From Phoenix dactylifera (Eukaryota; Streptophyta; Magnoliopsida; Arecales; Arecaceae), in the NCBI RefSeq assembly GCF_009389715.1, contig NC_052399.1, forward strand, positions 3,612,938 to 3,676,937: a stretch of 64,000 nt of DNA, written 5' to 3'. Of the stretch, positions 12,443 to 25,620 are shown in pieces. The stretch's first letter is position 1; each line of letters begins with the position of its first letter. A program made the position numbers and the translations under genes. Below the pieces are notes generated by a model. The model made no database searches, had not been told where the DNA came from, and saw only the letters and a program-made list of their open reading frames with translations.

Positions 12443-15400
12443 ATGGGGAGTCACGCCAAGCTCTCAAGGAGGGCGCTGGAGACTGATACCCCTGTCATGG
12501 TTCATGTGCGTTTGGATGATTTTCCCCTATGTTTTCATTTTTCTTCTTCTTGGATGGGAAAGCATCAAGATTGCAGGTTACTTGCACTTTAATGATTTTA
12601 TTGGTGAAATTTTCTTTTTTCCCCCTGTATTCAGATTCAAGAATTGATCCGGAAAGCTAAAGATCCCATATCTCTAGCACAGGTTTGATACCTTGATGCT
12701 TCTTTCTTTCGTTATGTCTCTTAATAATCATCTGTGTTTCCTTTACTATGTAGATCTGTTATCTGCCTATTTGTGCTGATGTGGAAATGGAAGCGTTCCG
12801 GCTTGTAGCTGTAGTTCCAAACTTTAGTTCTCTTAATTTCTGATGATTTTGGTGTATCATGAGTGCAGGGTGAGCATTGGATTTGGATCATTATTGTAGC
12901 AGTTAAAGAGAAAATAAGTGCCTGAAAACTTGACCGTAGTTAGACTTGTGTGGTAGTTTAGCAGATTGAAAGCAACCTAGATGCTTATGGGATTGTTCAA
13001 TTCTCGTCCAATTATTTCCCCATATATGTTGTACGAGGCATAGTTTATGGAGATATCTGTATAAAATAGAATAAAGTAGCAATTCATAAGTAACATTTTA
13101 TGCTGTGTCCATGTGGTTGTGGAGCCGTTTTAGATTACAACTTTTGGTCAATTTTTATGTGACTCCATGTGGGATGGAGAAGCCTTGTTTTTTTTTTTCC
13201 CTCTCTTTTCTCACTGAAAGATTGCGTTTACTGAAATAAGATTAGGAAGCAGATATGTCCCGAAATCTTTTTCTAGGATACCTTCTCTTCGATCTGTATC
13301 GATTCTAAACATCATTTCATACTTTAACTCGATTGGGTGCAGGGAGTAGTTTATTGGCAACCACCTGCACAGTCTCTAGACAAGGTAAAAGAAATCGTAT
13401 GGGAACCTTCTATTAGTCATTATGGTGCTGATGAAGGACTTCCTGAACTAAGGCATGCATTGACTGAGAAGGTACATCGTTTTCCCTACAAACTCAAGAA
13501 TTTGATTTTTTGTTAGCTCAACAAGATACATTTTTTATGCCTATTATTATGTTATGTCATGATGGATTTTATTTTTTAAAGACATTACAGAAATTCTTGA
13601 TTTTTGCAAATATCATGCCGTTATTTGCACGAAATGGTTTCTCGTAGGCTGTAGCTTGTTTTCTGTTGTGTAGATTTGTAGGTAAGTTTAATTGCTTTCT
13701 TTTGCAAATTTCCTTTAAATCATTCTATTTACAACGAAGCATAATTTCAAATTTTGGATAGGGCACTCTTCTTTCTTGCATCATAGATATCCTTGTTGTG
13801 ACAGATGATGCTGTTGTTACTTTTGAGATCAATCTTCTAGTTCGAGATTAGAGTACATGGTCATGAACAAATTTTTACCTTGTACTCTTTTACACAAAAA
13901 TCTGTCTGCTAAAATCCTCAGTGTTATGTGCTTGCCTATGCATTCATAAGTAAAAGCTCAGATTTTAACAGGATAAGTTAGTCTGGTTGAAAAAATGTGC
14001 TTATTCTTCCACTTCCCACTTCATTATGTGCATGTGCAAGTTCTTTGAAGTAAGAAACTACTGCACATCCAGCATAGGGGTTTTCTAAAATGAAGGTGGA
14101 TACATACCTTGTACTTGATTTTGCTCTTGCAATTCGATTCATTCAATTTGAATATTTGTTCTTCAGATGTTCTTGATATGAAATCTTTTCAGTTAGGTGC
14201 TTGTGTGCTACATTATGGTAACCCTTGGAATATCGACAAAGATAAAAAAAGAATAAGCATATTATTCTCAAAAAAAGACAACTCTATTTTCTAGACAAAT
14301 GGAACTTGAGAAGAGCTCTCATTAGGTAGTTGTGTGGGGAAACTTGGAAGAGCTCTTTGGATGACATGTTGGAAGCGAAGTGGAGGTTGGCCACTCTGGA
14401 AGGAGCTCATAGGTTGGTGGATGGTTAATGTTATATCATTGATAATGTCATAGCAATGCAACCTGGGTGAGTAGGGAGGGTTCCTTTAACATTTTGAAAT
14501 CAGTAAGAAACTCTAGCATACAATATGGAGATTTGGTATGGGGATGTCTATACTGAATCATGGTAAAGAATGGGTATATGGTCAATGTTGGACTCGTGTC
14601 ACATGGTGCATGAGTATGGGTATGACACATCAAATTCCAAAATCCACATAGAATGACACTATGGATGGATATCTGCATATAGAAATTCTGCACATATATT
14701 CAGTCTATTTCTAAATGTAAGTGTTCTAGCGTCTATAAAGCATATACACATAATAGACATGTATCAAAAATTACAACACCAACATGTGCATCAAATGATA
14801 GGAGGGGTGCATGTATGCTTGGATGTGTGTGGAGGTGAATTAGGATCTAGTCAACCATATTTCAAGTCAAATTCAGTTAGATGAAATCGGAAGATGTGGG
14901 TCCAACATCGATAACCTGAGTTGTTGAATGTGATGTACTAACTTTAAATTGCTTAGACCAAAAATCATGTATTTGGGAGACCCATAGCCTTATGCATCAA
15001 GTGGTCAAACATGGACAGTTTAAATAACATGGTACGATACCTATTTTGACCACTTGATCTATAAGCTAAGGGTCTTCAAATCACATGATTCTTGGTTTGC
15101 AAACAGTTATATGTAGTTGATCAAATTCAATGGCTTGGATAATCGATATTGGACCATCATCTTCCGATTTCACCTGACTTTACCTGATATCCCGTTAACC
15201 GGATCTTGGTCTACACACACACACACACACACACACACAGAGAGCTCAAGTTAGAAAGCTCATTCAATATTAAAGTTTGGTTTGGATAAATTGTGTGCTT
15301 TCAACCAAGTCTTTGAGTGGGGAATTAGAAGCTGCTTCAGAATTCCTACTTCATGTATGCTCGTGAAAGATCATTTTGTAGTGATGTTTATGTAAAGGGG

Positions 15401-18400
15401 GAGAAAGATTCAGGTTTTTGAGGAACATAGGGTAGTTTTGATGTAAAGTGTGGAGTTTGCTGTGTTCATCTAAATCTTGCTTCCTGCTGGCTAATGGGCA
15501 AAAGCACTTGGACAATCAAACAATAATCAAGAGAAAGAGCTAGGCGGTTGATTTTCTTTTTATTTTAGTGGCGAGGAGAATAAATCATTTGCTGTTGAGG
15601 CAGTTGATTGTTTGCTTCCTGCTTTTTTGGTTATTCACCTCCAATTTCTTTGGTCCACCATCATCAATTTAAATACTAGTCGAATGATTCCTTTTTCAGT
15701 GATAGGTTTTTATCTTACTATCTAGGTTATCCTTCTAATGGTACATGCAAATGAATTATTGTATCTTTATGTAAGATTAAGAGGTTCATTATTTATTAGG
15801 CATTCAGTTTTCTTCAAAAAAATGGAAAGCAAAAACTCGATGAGCTTAGTTTTGATGACTTCCAGAGCAACCAGGAAGAGATTATTGACGGTGTGCTATT
15901 AACAGGGTGACTGCTATTAATTTGGCATAAACTTTAAACTAAAGGAGCCATAGCATATTATTCACCTTATTGCTTATATCTGTCTCTTAGAGATCCTTCT
16001 TTGATGAGTGAATAGAAGGTATTTGCAGGGGGAGCCTTCTTGAGCCACTGTCTAGATCAACTTCTACATGCCACTATTGCTAGAAAAAGGATGCCATTAG
16101 TAGTGTACTGTGTAATTTACCTGTTATCGCTTATTTCCATCTTACTGGCGTTCTATGTTTCTTTAGGAACGTTTTACAGCTCCATATGAAGATCACATAT
16201 GTCGTGCTAAAATTTGTGCGATATTGTATTTTCCTTCTTTTATTTCTTTTATGACTGGTCAGATATGGATATATATAAACATCTCTCTCTCTCTCTCTGT
16301 CTGTCTCTGTGTGTGTGCGTGTGTGTGTGTGTAAATAGATATCCCTGTTCACTTGTATTCACATTGCAGTTGCGCCGGGAGAATAACTTACACAAGTCTT
16401 CTGTTATGGTCACAGCTGGTGCAAATCAGGTGATTAAAATTTGTGTAATTATTTTATTTTGCAAGTGCGGTTTTCAGAGGTAATTTATGAACCATAAAAA
16501 GTCGTCATGATCTTTTATGTTCTGCCTTGCTTCTTTCTGTTTCAGATTAGAAGTTTTGATTTCATTCTGTACTGGATCAGGATTTGATTCCTGCCACTTT
16601 AACTGCTCTTGCTTTCTCAGTTTAATGCACCTTTCTGTTAAAAATGTCTTGTGGTACAATTAGAAGCCTTTGTTGGTTCACTTGCAATAATACTCAAGTG
16701 AAAGATGTATAAGATTGGAAAGTGTCGGTCATGATGCTTGAGCCTAAACCTATTTTCAAGTTTATTAAGCTGTTGATTAATAAAACTGCATCTGTTTGCA
16801 GAGGCCTCTATTCTATGGATGAAATTACTGAACATATAAATTTTATTTTTCTGGAAATATTATGACAGCCAAAATCTGATATTGAATTCAATGATCAAAT
16901 GGAATCCTGCACCTTTCTCTAATAGTTAGAGTTTTGAAGTCGGTGACTATTCTTCCTCGTATCAAAATTGACACTGCTGAATCTGACTTTCAATTTATAA
17001 ATGTGCGCTAGTTGTATTATATTAAGCTATTTCTCTAATTAGTCTGTTTACTTTTAACTTAGTGCCATACCAAGGTTATCTTCTCCATTCTTTTATCAAC
17101 CATAATAGGATGGAACTATCTAATTTAAGCCATTTAACATTTAGAAGGATTTTTTATGGACAGTCTTTTCGAAATGTACTACGTTAGAGACAATGTGTAT
17201 GGAATATTTTATTCTTGTTTGCTACAGAGCTGAAAAATCAGCCTGTTGTAGTAATAAGAGTATTTAATGTAAGTTTCCACCTTCTGAAGTCCAACGTGCC
17301 TTGAATCAGTTGAGATGGTTATATGATAATTGAAATGTATGAGATTTATTATCAGTCCTTTTATTTTATTAGCTTCAATAAAACATCTAAAGGGAAAGTG
17401 TTGCATAATACATCCATGTATATTTGTTGTTATTTATGGATTTTTATTTCTTTCCGCCCCTTTCATATTTGAATATGAAAAATGCTGAGTGTTGTTGCAT
17501 TTGATGTAAGTGTATAATTTCTTCTTTGATACATACACTATCTGCAAACCTTCAAAAACATATCTTCGTTCTTCTTCTAAAACTTTAACCTTTTTCTCAA
17601 TTTAAATTGTAAATGGTAGCAATTCATAGCCCCCTTCTGTTATATGCGATGTTCCGGATTTGTCAAAGTAGCTCCTGTTATTTTGAAAAGTTAATTTTAA
17701 TTTATAATATGGTCTTGGATGTTGTTATAATCAAGTTGAGCATGCTTGAACAATTGCAACATTCTTTTTTTTTAAAAAAAAATATTGCCCTTTTGTCCTG
17801 CATCCAATTATTTTGGTATTCCTGGTACTCAAGTATTGTTTATGTTCTTCACAGGCATTCGTAAATATTGTGCTTACCCTATGTGATCCTGGGGACTCAG
17901 TTGTTATGTTTGCACCATATTACTTCAACGCATACATGTCCTTCCAGATGACAGGCATCACTGACATACTTGTTGGTCCTTCCAATCCCAAGACTCTTCA
18001 ACCAGAAGTAGGTAAGATGTGGGGCTTTGTCTCTAATCCAAATGTTGGATTCCCCACCAATCTGAATGACCTATGCATGATATCTACCATTATATGCTAT
18101 TCTCCAGAGGTGCTTGTGAGGCTCCAGCTGGGAGTCTGTACATCTCCACTCACATGCATAGCACGTGTAAGCCTTTAGTTGTTTATAATTAGAACTGGAT
18201 TCTCTGTGATAGGGATCTCAGATTGTTCTGGGCTTTCCATTAATGATCATTGACATATACCTGAAAAAAATGACATGAATTTTCACTCCTATATCTTTTG
18301 CTCTAGAGACAATTTTTTCCTTTATCATTAGAAGTTTCACATTTTCTTCCAGAATCCATCTCATTGTCATGTCTTTAATTTAGAAGATATTCCCATCTGA

Positions 18401-18996
18401 CAGCACTTATTTATTTGGCGGCATCTTATGCACATAGCAGATTTCCCCTTTTTTCAGTTTCAAGTTTTACATTAATACACATTATTTTGTCGGTCATGGG
18501 GCCCTTAATTTTTAAGGGTAAGAGTCGTAAGACATTAGGAAAAGTTCTGTTATGTAGTGTTTTGTGCAATCTTGAACATATCTGCTGAAAGTATCTGACT
18601 TCTGTTGAAGTACATAAAGATAACTCTGCATTTGGGAGAGTACATAGGGATTGAAGGTTAGGTCGTTCTGACTATTTATTGTTCATTGTTTTATTTTATT
18701 TTATTTTTTTGGTCTGATAAAGGTAGAACTTACCTATCAAATAAATTCCTTTAGACTTGATACTTTGACTAGATTTTGAAGTGACAATGGCAGGGATATC
18801 TCTCTGGTTTAGCCTGTCTCTGCTCGGTAAGCCAGATTTTTATTGACATTTATTTAACGCAGACTGGTTAGAAAAGACTCTATCAGGGGAGGGCAACCAA
18901 CCTATACCCAAGCTTGTTACCATTGTAAATCCAGGAAATCCAACTGGGGCTTATATTCCAGAGCCCATCTTGAAGGTCTCTCTCTCTCTCTATCTA

Positions 18997-19066
<70 letters not shown>

Positions 19067-21784
19067 ACGTACACGTGCACACAAGCATGAATCCACTGTT
19101 TCTAATTACTGATATATTGTGCTCTTTGCAGAGAATTTCAGATCTTTGTAGCAACGCTGGTGTGTGGCTTGTTGTAGATAATACCTATGAGTAAGTTTAT
19201 ATTTTGAATGTCCAAATCAGTTTTGGGTAATACATGATAACATTTAGTCAATACTATACTTTATTGTGCATAAAGATATCCCTTGTATCTATACCAAATT
19301 GATGGGGCCCCCTCGGTCAAAAGCCCCACACCAAGCCGATCCGTCCTCCAATGCTTCATGCCTTTGATGATTGTGCTGCCTAGACCGATTTGTAGGTAAC
19401 GCTCTTGTGGATTTATGCTTTTCAGCGTGTGGAATCCTAGACTATTCATGGGGATTACTGGCTGCACCTTATCCCAACTCTTAGATCTAGAAAAATCAAT
19501 GTCACAATGAAGAACAATGAACCAAAACAATGATTGATTCGATTCCAATGATAAAAACAAAGAACAAACAGAAAAAGATAAATCTAATAAGGAATCAGAA
19601 AGATCCCTTACTAGCTCCATAATCTAAGTAAATTTTAATGAAAAAATGGTCAGAGTTATTGCTATATCATTTCATTGCAAATGGCGCATACTGTTAAATA
19701 TTGAAAAAAGGAATTCTCAACATATGAATTATAAATTGTGCTTATATGAATATTTAGTTTGGAGCAGATGGTATGGTACCATGTCAAGAGTACAGCAGCC
19801 AACATTATTTCATGTTGGCTGAAAAACGCATATTGGGCATTGAATTAGGTGAAATTTAGGACTAGTGAGGCAAGCCTTTTATTTTCTTGGGCACGCACTA
19901 ATGATAGTAGTGCCATCCTGACACCAGAAAAGTATGTTGCTGTTATTGTGTTTGCTGATAATCAATGTTTGCACAATGGTTTGGGTGGAGGAATCAGCTA
20001 AGTTTGCCTTACGGTGTTTGGGTGGAGGAAGCTGTTACCATGTTGATTTGGGGCACCAACATGGTTTTGTAATTTTGAAGTATTTATGAAGCAAAAGAAA
20101 AAATTTAGATATTGAATTATTAAATCTTCCATCAATAGCTGTGTGCTGTTTTAGAATAAGATCATAGAAGTGTAAAGTGTTTGTCATATTCTACTGCTAC
20201 AATTATTTGAAACAAATATCAGTAATTAGTATGCTTGAAAAATATGGACCCTGCAGCATTATTGGCCAAAATCCTTAAGCAGAGGAGTGAAACTATGGAT
20301 TATTCCATTATGAAGAGTTCTGCTGGCATTGTAGCTAGAATAGGATCTCCACTGAAGTATGAGATTAAGCTACATATGGAAACATCACTTCAAAAGTGCC
20401 AATTCAAATATTTTTTCCTTTTGGAAACAAAAGTCTCCCTTTATGTTGGCTCTCTTCTACATAAAAATGGTTTAGTATCCAGAGGAAACGAGCCTCCTTA
20501 GAGAATGGTCAATTGGTTTATTATGTAAAAGGAAGTCTGTAAAGTTTTAATGTTGCTGATTGCTCCTTGATTCTCTTAGTTATTTTCTATATTTCATTTG
20601 CAGGTATTTTATGTATGATGGGTTGAAGCATTCATGTATAGAGGGTAACCACATAGTTAACCTCTTCTCCTTTTCCAAGGCCTATGGAATGATGGGATGG
20701 CGTGTAGGATATGTAAGTTGATTCTTTGGTGATTATTCTGTTGTTTAAGTTGTAATTGGATTGCATAATCAAGTGTTCCAAGTTTCCAGCACTCATTTGC
20801 ATAATTTCTGATAAAAGCCTCCATTTCAAGTTAGATGAGCATTACTTTGTAGATGCATTTTTTCATTTGGATCGAAAGCCCATGTTTTTCACAGCAGTCT
20901 GTACACTTAGTACTTATTTACAATATACATGTAACTCTGGTAACAGGTATTTCTTTGTCAAACCTGACATTTTTGTTGATTTACTTGGACCTAATAAAAA
21001 GAGTTTTCTTTAAAACCTATGCCATGCTTTCGTTTTGTTCCTTTCTTTCACATATATCCGAACACTGGTTGAGCTGTAATTGTGTTTGTCCTTTCGCATC
21101 CGGACACCTGGTTTGTGCATTGTCTGCCGAAATAAATATCAAAGCATCTATCCACTATAATGCGCCCGTCATACCAAAGTATGTGTAAACCAACTTAACA
21201 TTGGGAACATTATTTTGCTCTTGGGGTAACCTTACATGTAGTTCAGTATGTTATATGGGATATGTACTTTATATTAGTAGACCTGCACTTTCAAGTCTGT
21301 ATGTGATTCTCACTTGTGCTAACAATTGCAGATTGCATACCCAACCGAAGTGGAGGGTTTTGGAGCACAACTCCTCAAAATCCAGGACAATATACCCATC
21401 TGCGCTTCGATCATAGGTCAGCGTTTGGCTCTGTATTCCTTGGAAGTTGGGCCTGAATGGATTAGAGAACGGGTGGAGAAGCTTGTGAAGAACAGGGAGT
21501 TGCTTGTGAAGGCTTTGGCTCCACTAGGGAAAGATGCTGTTAAGGGTGGAGAGGGGGCCCTCTACCTCTGGGCGAAGCTACCGGATAAATTTTCTAACGA
21601 TTACGAGGTTGTCAGATGGCTGGTAAACAGGCATGGCGTGGTGGTGATTCCTGGAAGCGCCAGTGGTGGGCCTGGGTACATCCGTATATCTTTTGGGGGG
21701 TTGAAGGAGGCTGCCTGTGAGGTTGCTGCCGAGAGACTGAGAAGAGGATTGGAAGAGCTGGTGAGAGATGGGATGGTGCAGTAA
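12443..21784 (+). CDS. VAS1: VAS1/ISS1-type aromatic/methionine aminotransferase, nine exons
   Basis: Exons 12443-12505, 12635-12682, 13343-13471, 16370-16429, 17855-18011, 18863-18975, 19132-19190, 20604-20712 and 21332-21784 (TAA) join in frame to 396 aa, matching the ~394 aa of Arabidopsis VAS1/ISS1. It is a fold-type I PLP enzyme: GADEGLPELR near the N terminus, NPGNPTG in exon 6, VVDNTY (Asp206) and SFSKAYG with the PLP-binding Lys235 in exon 8, and the substrate-carboxylate Arg of YIRISFGG (about residue 364). In Arabidopsis the enzyme moves the amino group of methionine onto indole-3-pyruvate, lowering both auxin and ethylene precursor pools. No transit peptide is visible, so it is probably cytosolic. 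All key residues are present and no break was found. Introns are large (intron 3 is 2.9 kb) and carry a foldback repeat and microsatellites, listed separately. Confidence 0.95.
14841..15210. repeat. Long foldback (inverted repeat) in VAS1 intron 3
   Basis: The arm 14841-15010 pairs with 15045-15210 in inverted orientation around a ~34-bp loop. Shared blocks include GAAATCGGAAGATG (left) against CATCTTCCGATTTC (right), AAATCATGT against ACATGATTCTT, and ATCAAGTGGTCAAA against TTTTGACCACTTGAT. Arms are similar but not identical. A (CA)n tract abuts the right end. The structure fits a foldback MITE; as part of the primary transcript it could form a long hairpin. Confidence 0.8.
15213..15239. repeat. 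(AC)n microsatellite
   Basis: About 13 AC repeats next to the right arm of the foldback in VAS1 intron 3. Confidence 0.9.
16284..16333. repeat. (TC)n(TG)n compound microsatellite upstream of VAS1 exon 4
   Basis: A TC run followed by TG repeats ends about 36 bp before the exon 4 acceptor at 16369, where the polypyrimidine tract and branch point usually lie. Confidence 0.85.
18976..19070. repeat. (TC)n(AC)n compound microsatellite starting at the VAS1 exon 6 donor
   Basis: Exon 6 ends ...TTGAAG at 18975 and the intron begins GTCTCTCTCT, so the donor is the first base pairs of a ~95-bp CT/CTAT/CA repeat. The intron is only 156 bp long and is mostly repeat. Confidence 0.9.
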
Positions 21785-23268
21785 CAGCGGCTGCAACTTG
21801 GAACCTTGGATGCATTTCAAACATAGATTCACCGCTGGTATTTTTCAGAATAAGTCAGTTCCCTGGTTTCAATTTATTTGATCAGCTTCTTATTGGAGGA
21901 GAGTGGATGTCAGCAAAAGAATCATATAGGTCATAGTTTTCCAAGCTTTCATTGTACAAGATGATTTTTCAGTGGCCCAACAAAGTGGACGAATGTTCTC
22001 ATATGTCTCAAAGCGATAAGATAATGATGCATCTAAAAAATAACAAAAATATAGTCAAATCCATAAGGTTTTTTTCCCCCTTATTTTCCCAGTGATGGAT
22101 GATGTATACACTTAGTGTCCTGCAGAAAAGTTGAGGACAGGTTTTATTCAGACAAAGGCCGAATAGCTTTTTCTATGCCTGAGCCTCATGGGGATCAGTG
22201 TTCCATCGCCACCTGGATCCGTTTAGGTTGACAGGTCCTTTCCCAGTCGAATCTGGATGTTAGCCAATGTACCCAAAAAATAGTTACTGATTACATTTTT
22301 TTTTTCCTCCAATTTTCTAGATCTTCATAGTATCTGGGAAGTCAATCTAAAGTAAACACTAAAACTTAGTGGGACATCAGGACGCCGGTGGAGCCTGTGC
22401 CGTTATTAGGTTGCCAAAGCATCATTAGCAAGTGCTTTCGATTCAAGCTGGTCTTTCCGTTATTGTCTTATGTGCATGTGCATGCGGGTATGGTGGTATG
22501 CTTGAACAAAAATATTATTTTTAACATATATATACATATACATATAGCTTTCCAGATCCCTATATTTCGAAAATTTGCTTGCTGTATAATTAGAAAAAAG
22601 AAGTAGATAGAGTGTAATGATCTTTTATTTTTTGTTCCCTCCAACGGAAGGAAATGCTGTTCCAACCAGCTTTCATTAGCAAATTGAAAGATGCTAAATA
22701 TGGGGAATTTTTCTTCTTGTTCTTCCTCGTTTTCTCGTTTCTTCTTTATCGTTTAACGTAAATCTTGCTGCAAAGCCCCAGAGAGTTGAGGAAATTTTTC
22801 TCTGATGCCCTTATCTTTTCACATGCTTTCCTCTTTTTCGATAAAGAGGGAAAATAATCTTCGGCTATGCATACCTTTATTTATTTATTTATTATTTTTT
22901 TGGGGGGGAGGGGGTGGTATATCGATACCTTATACTTTCAATCACTTGGAGGGTGATTGTAGAATATGACGGTCAATAATATGCAATTCCATGAATTGCC
23001 CTCCAAATTGAGAACTGACGTGAGATCTATTCAACGCTGCATAGAGCAATCCGTGATTTTAGCTCTAAAATAAAGTTGTACACTTCTTTTTTGTGGTACA
23101 ATAACATGTGAGTTTTAGTCTCAAGGCCAATGTGGCTCCATGTGCAAGGGTTAGTGCTCTGGTGTCCAACATTTTGATGCCAAAGAAAGTTTATTGCTAG
23201 GGGTCGTGTTAAGATTAGTGTTGTCCGTTGCTGTCCTTTTCACTACATTTGGACGCCACATCTATCTA
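21785..23268. other. 3' flank of VAS1
   Basis: Contains the presumed VAS1 3' UTR just after the TAA. The rest is AT-rich DNA without recognisable genes; a homopolymer-rich patch (TTTA repeats, then G-rich) lies near 22,880-22,917. Confidence 0.4.
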
Positions 23269-23276
23269 GAGGTGCA

Positions 23277-24106
23277 AATAGGTTGCATCGGACCGGATCA
23301 TGAGTAACTCCAACCCAACCTACTTTCTTGTTCAGATCTTAATTTTGGACTTAGACCCAAGCCAATAGAAGATCGGGTTGGGTCGGGCCGGGTTCATGGC
23401 TACAATTTTTGACCCAACGGATCATTCGGGTCGGGTTGGGTCTATGTATAACCTAGATCCAATCCAAAAATTTCAAGTTCGGGCCGTGTCCGGTTCGGGT
23501 CTGGCAATTAAAGTACTGCTTTTGGAATTCCGTAACCTATTGTCCTGATTCCTTCCCACGCCTTACAAGTTCCAGCCAGAAAAATGTTTGCGACTCCATG
23601 GCCTTGTAAATATTTTCTCCTCGTTAGCCAATTGGCTATCTAGTTAGTTAGGAAAATGCTAGTCCGAACGACTGAAAAGCTATCGACGTGGATCCCATGG
23701 GTTACGATCTAGATTCTTTGACGCATTGTAATCCAATTCGGGGGCTACGACGGGAAGCTGGATCCATACGATTAAAACAATCCCATGCCAGCTTTGTTTC
23801 TTTATTTATTAGTAGATTTCCTCCAGTGGGTCCACAGGTCATCAATGGTGCCTGCCACAGGCTGAAGTGGTTGTTTCATCGAGATTCTTCCTAGATGCAC
23901 ACTTAGCATCGGAGCGGGGCAGGCCACAGGATTGAAATCTAAAATTATTCAAATTTTAAATAGATCGGATCGAATCTAAATTCAGTAAATTCAGACCTAG
24001 CCTGAAAAATAAAATATATCTAATTGTAGAATCCATCCCAACCCCATGGGTCCTCCAAAATAGGTCGAGTCGGATCACGAGTCAACTCGACCCATTTGCA
24101 GCCTTA
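23277..24106 (-). mobile_element. hAT-like non-autonomous element, copy 1
   Basis: Ends read TAGAGGTGCAAATAGGT on the left and, inverted, TAAGGCTGCAAATGGGT on the right. Flanks CATCTATC (23269-23276) and AATGTATC (24107-24114) agree at 6 of 8 positions, consistent with an old hAT 8-bp target duplication. Both subterminal regions are full of GGGTCGGGTT/CCCGACCC motifs. The body is homologous in inverted orientation to the element at 53619-54140, but carries about 300 bp of extra sequence in the middle (roughly 23,500-23,900). No transposase. Confidence 0.65.
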
Positions 24107-24301
24107 AATGTATCACATGGAGTGTTCTTTCTTCTTTTTTTTTTCCTAAGTGCCCTGGTTAAGAGCCTGTGCTGTTGTACCATTATTCTGTATTAATGTG
24201 ACTATTTTTTTTGAGATTTTTTTTCTTGATAATAGCGTGAGAATTTTCTGATCACCAATGGCACAATGCCGAATGGTGGCCTTGCACCGCTAGTGTGGGA
24301 C

Positions 24302-25056
24302 ATGGCACGAAAGAAGATTTGGTGCAATTGATAGAGTTGGCGTGATTTAGAGGGTTAAACCTTATGTGAGAGGTTGTGGGAGTCCTTCGTTGGTTTTGAC
24401 ATTGATCCTTTAGATATTTTTTATTATATTCTATCAGGTTTTCTTTAGGGATATGGCACAAAAGAAGAATTGGTGCGGTTGATAGAGTTGGTGTGATTTA
24501 GAGGGTTAAACCTTATGTGAGAGGTTGTCGGAGTCCTTTGTTGGTTTTGACATTGCTCCTTCCGGTATTCTTTATTATATTCTATTAGGTACTCTTCAGG
24601 GACATGGCACAAAAGAAGATTTGGTGCAGTTGATAGGGTTGGTGTGATTTAAAGGGTTAAACCTTGTGTGCGAGGTTGTGGGAGTCCCTAGTTGGTTTTG
24701 GCTCTGCTCCTTTAGCTATTCTTTATTGTGTTCTATCGTGTATTCTTCAGGAACATGGCACAAAAGATGATTTGGGGCAGTTGATAGGGTTGGTGTGATT
24801 TAGAGGGTTAAACCTTATGCAAGAAGTTGTGGGACTCCTCGGTTGGTTTTGGCTTTGCTCCTTTAGGTCTTCTTTATTGTACTCTATTGCGTATTCTTTA
24901 GGGACATGGCACAAAGAAGTTTTGGTGCGGTTGATAGGATTGGTGAGATTTAGAGGGTTAAACTTTATGTGGGAAGTTGTGGGAGTCCTTGGTTTTGGCT
25001 TTGTTCCTTTAGGCATGCTTTATTGTATTCTATCAGATATTCTTTAGGTATCATTA
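24302..25056. repeat. Five-copy tandem array with a 151-bp period
   Basis: The landmark ATGGCAC recurs at 24302, 24453, 24604, 24755 and 24906, exactly 151 bp apart. Each unit continues with a TTGGTGCrGTTGATAG block, AGGGTTAAAC, GGAGTCC, then TTGGTTTTG and a TTTATT..TTCTAT tail. Copies differ by scattered substitutions. Long open frames across it are by-products of the periodicity. Confidence 0.9.
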
Positions 25057-25620
25057 TAGAAAAATAAAAAAAATATTTCTTATTTGGTTAGAGTTTTCAA
25101 ATAAAAGAGAGAAAAAAGTAGCATTTCCATAAGAATAAAATTCTTATATTTCATAGGAAATAAAAATTCATGAGAGACATGAAAAAACTATTTTTCCACC
25201 GATTAAAAATTGAAATTTCTTTTTTTTTCCAAAAATATTCTTAAGTCATCAAAATCTATGACTATGAGTAAAGTATTTTCCTTTATTAAGGATATAAGAG
25301 ATATTTCATATATTCTTTTCAAAAAAGTAGATGCTCAACCCAATATAAGACATTTTAGGATGTGCCATTTTTTCATTATCAACCATGTTAAAATTATTTC
25401 CCATGCATCATATTCTCAAAAAAACTATTCCAATAAGAAAAAAAAAATTACTATGAATCAAGCGACTAGATATTATTTTTTTCTTTTCATAAAATGCAAG
25501 AACCTTATTTCTATAGAAGAGCTACTTTTTTTTTTTTTTCAAAAACTCCAACTAAACATAAAGTATTTTTTTCTTTTTTTTTCTTTTTTTCTTTTTTTTA
25601 GTTGACCATTTTTTTTTTTG
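25057..25620. repeat. AT-rich dispersed repeat, copy 1 of 3
   Basis: Contains TTTGGTTAGAGTTTTCAAA, a TAGCATTTCCATAAGAAT block, a CTATTTTTCCACCG block and ends in 'AACTCCAACTAAACATAA' plus T-runs. Related sequence lies at about 30190-30560 and 36488-36958. No coding content. Confidence 0.5.

Noticed and set aside
12315..12647. 110-codon frame overlapping the VAS1 start
   Set aside because: It reads through the intron 1 region in another frame and has no family match; only its ATG is noted as a possible upstream start.
24747..25047. Overlapping open frames in the tandem array
   Set aside because: They follow the 151-bp periodicity on both strands and carry no domain; they are a by-product of the repeat.
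24302..25056. CRISPR-like array
   Set aside because: Units are directly adjacent 151-bp repeats without spacers, in a eukaryotic genome.
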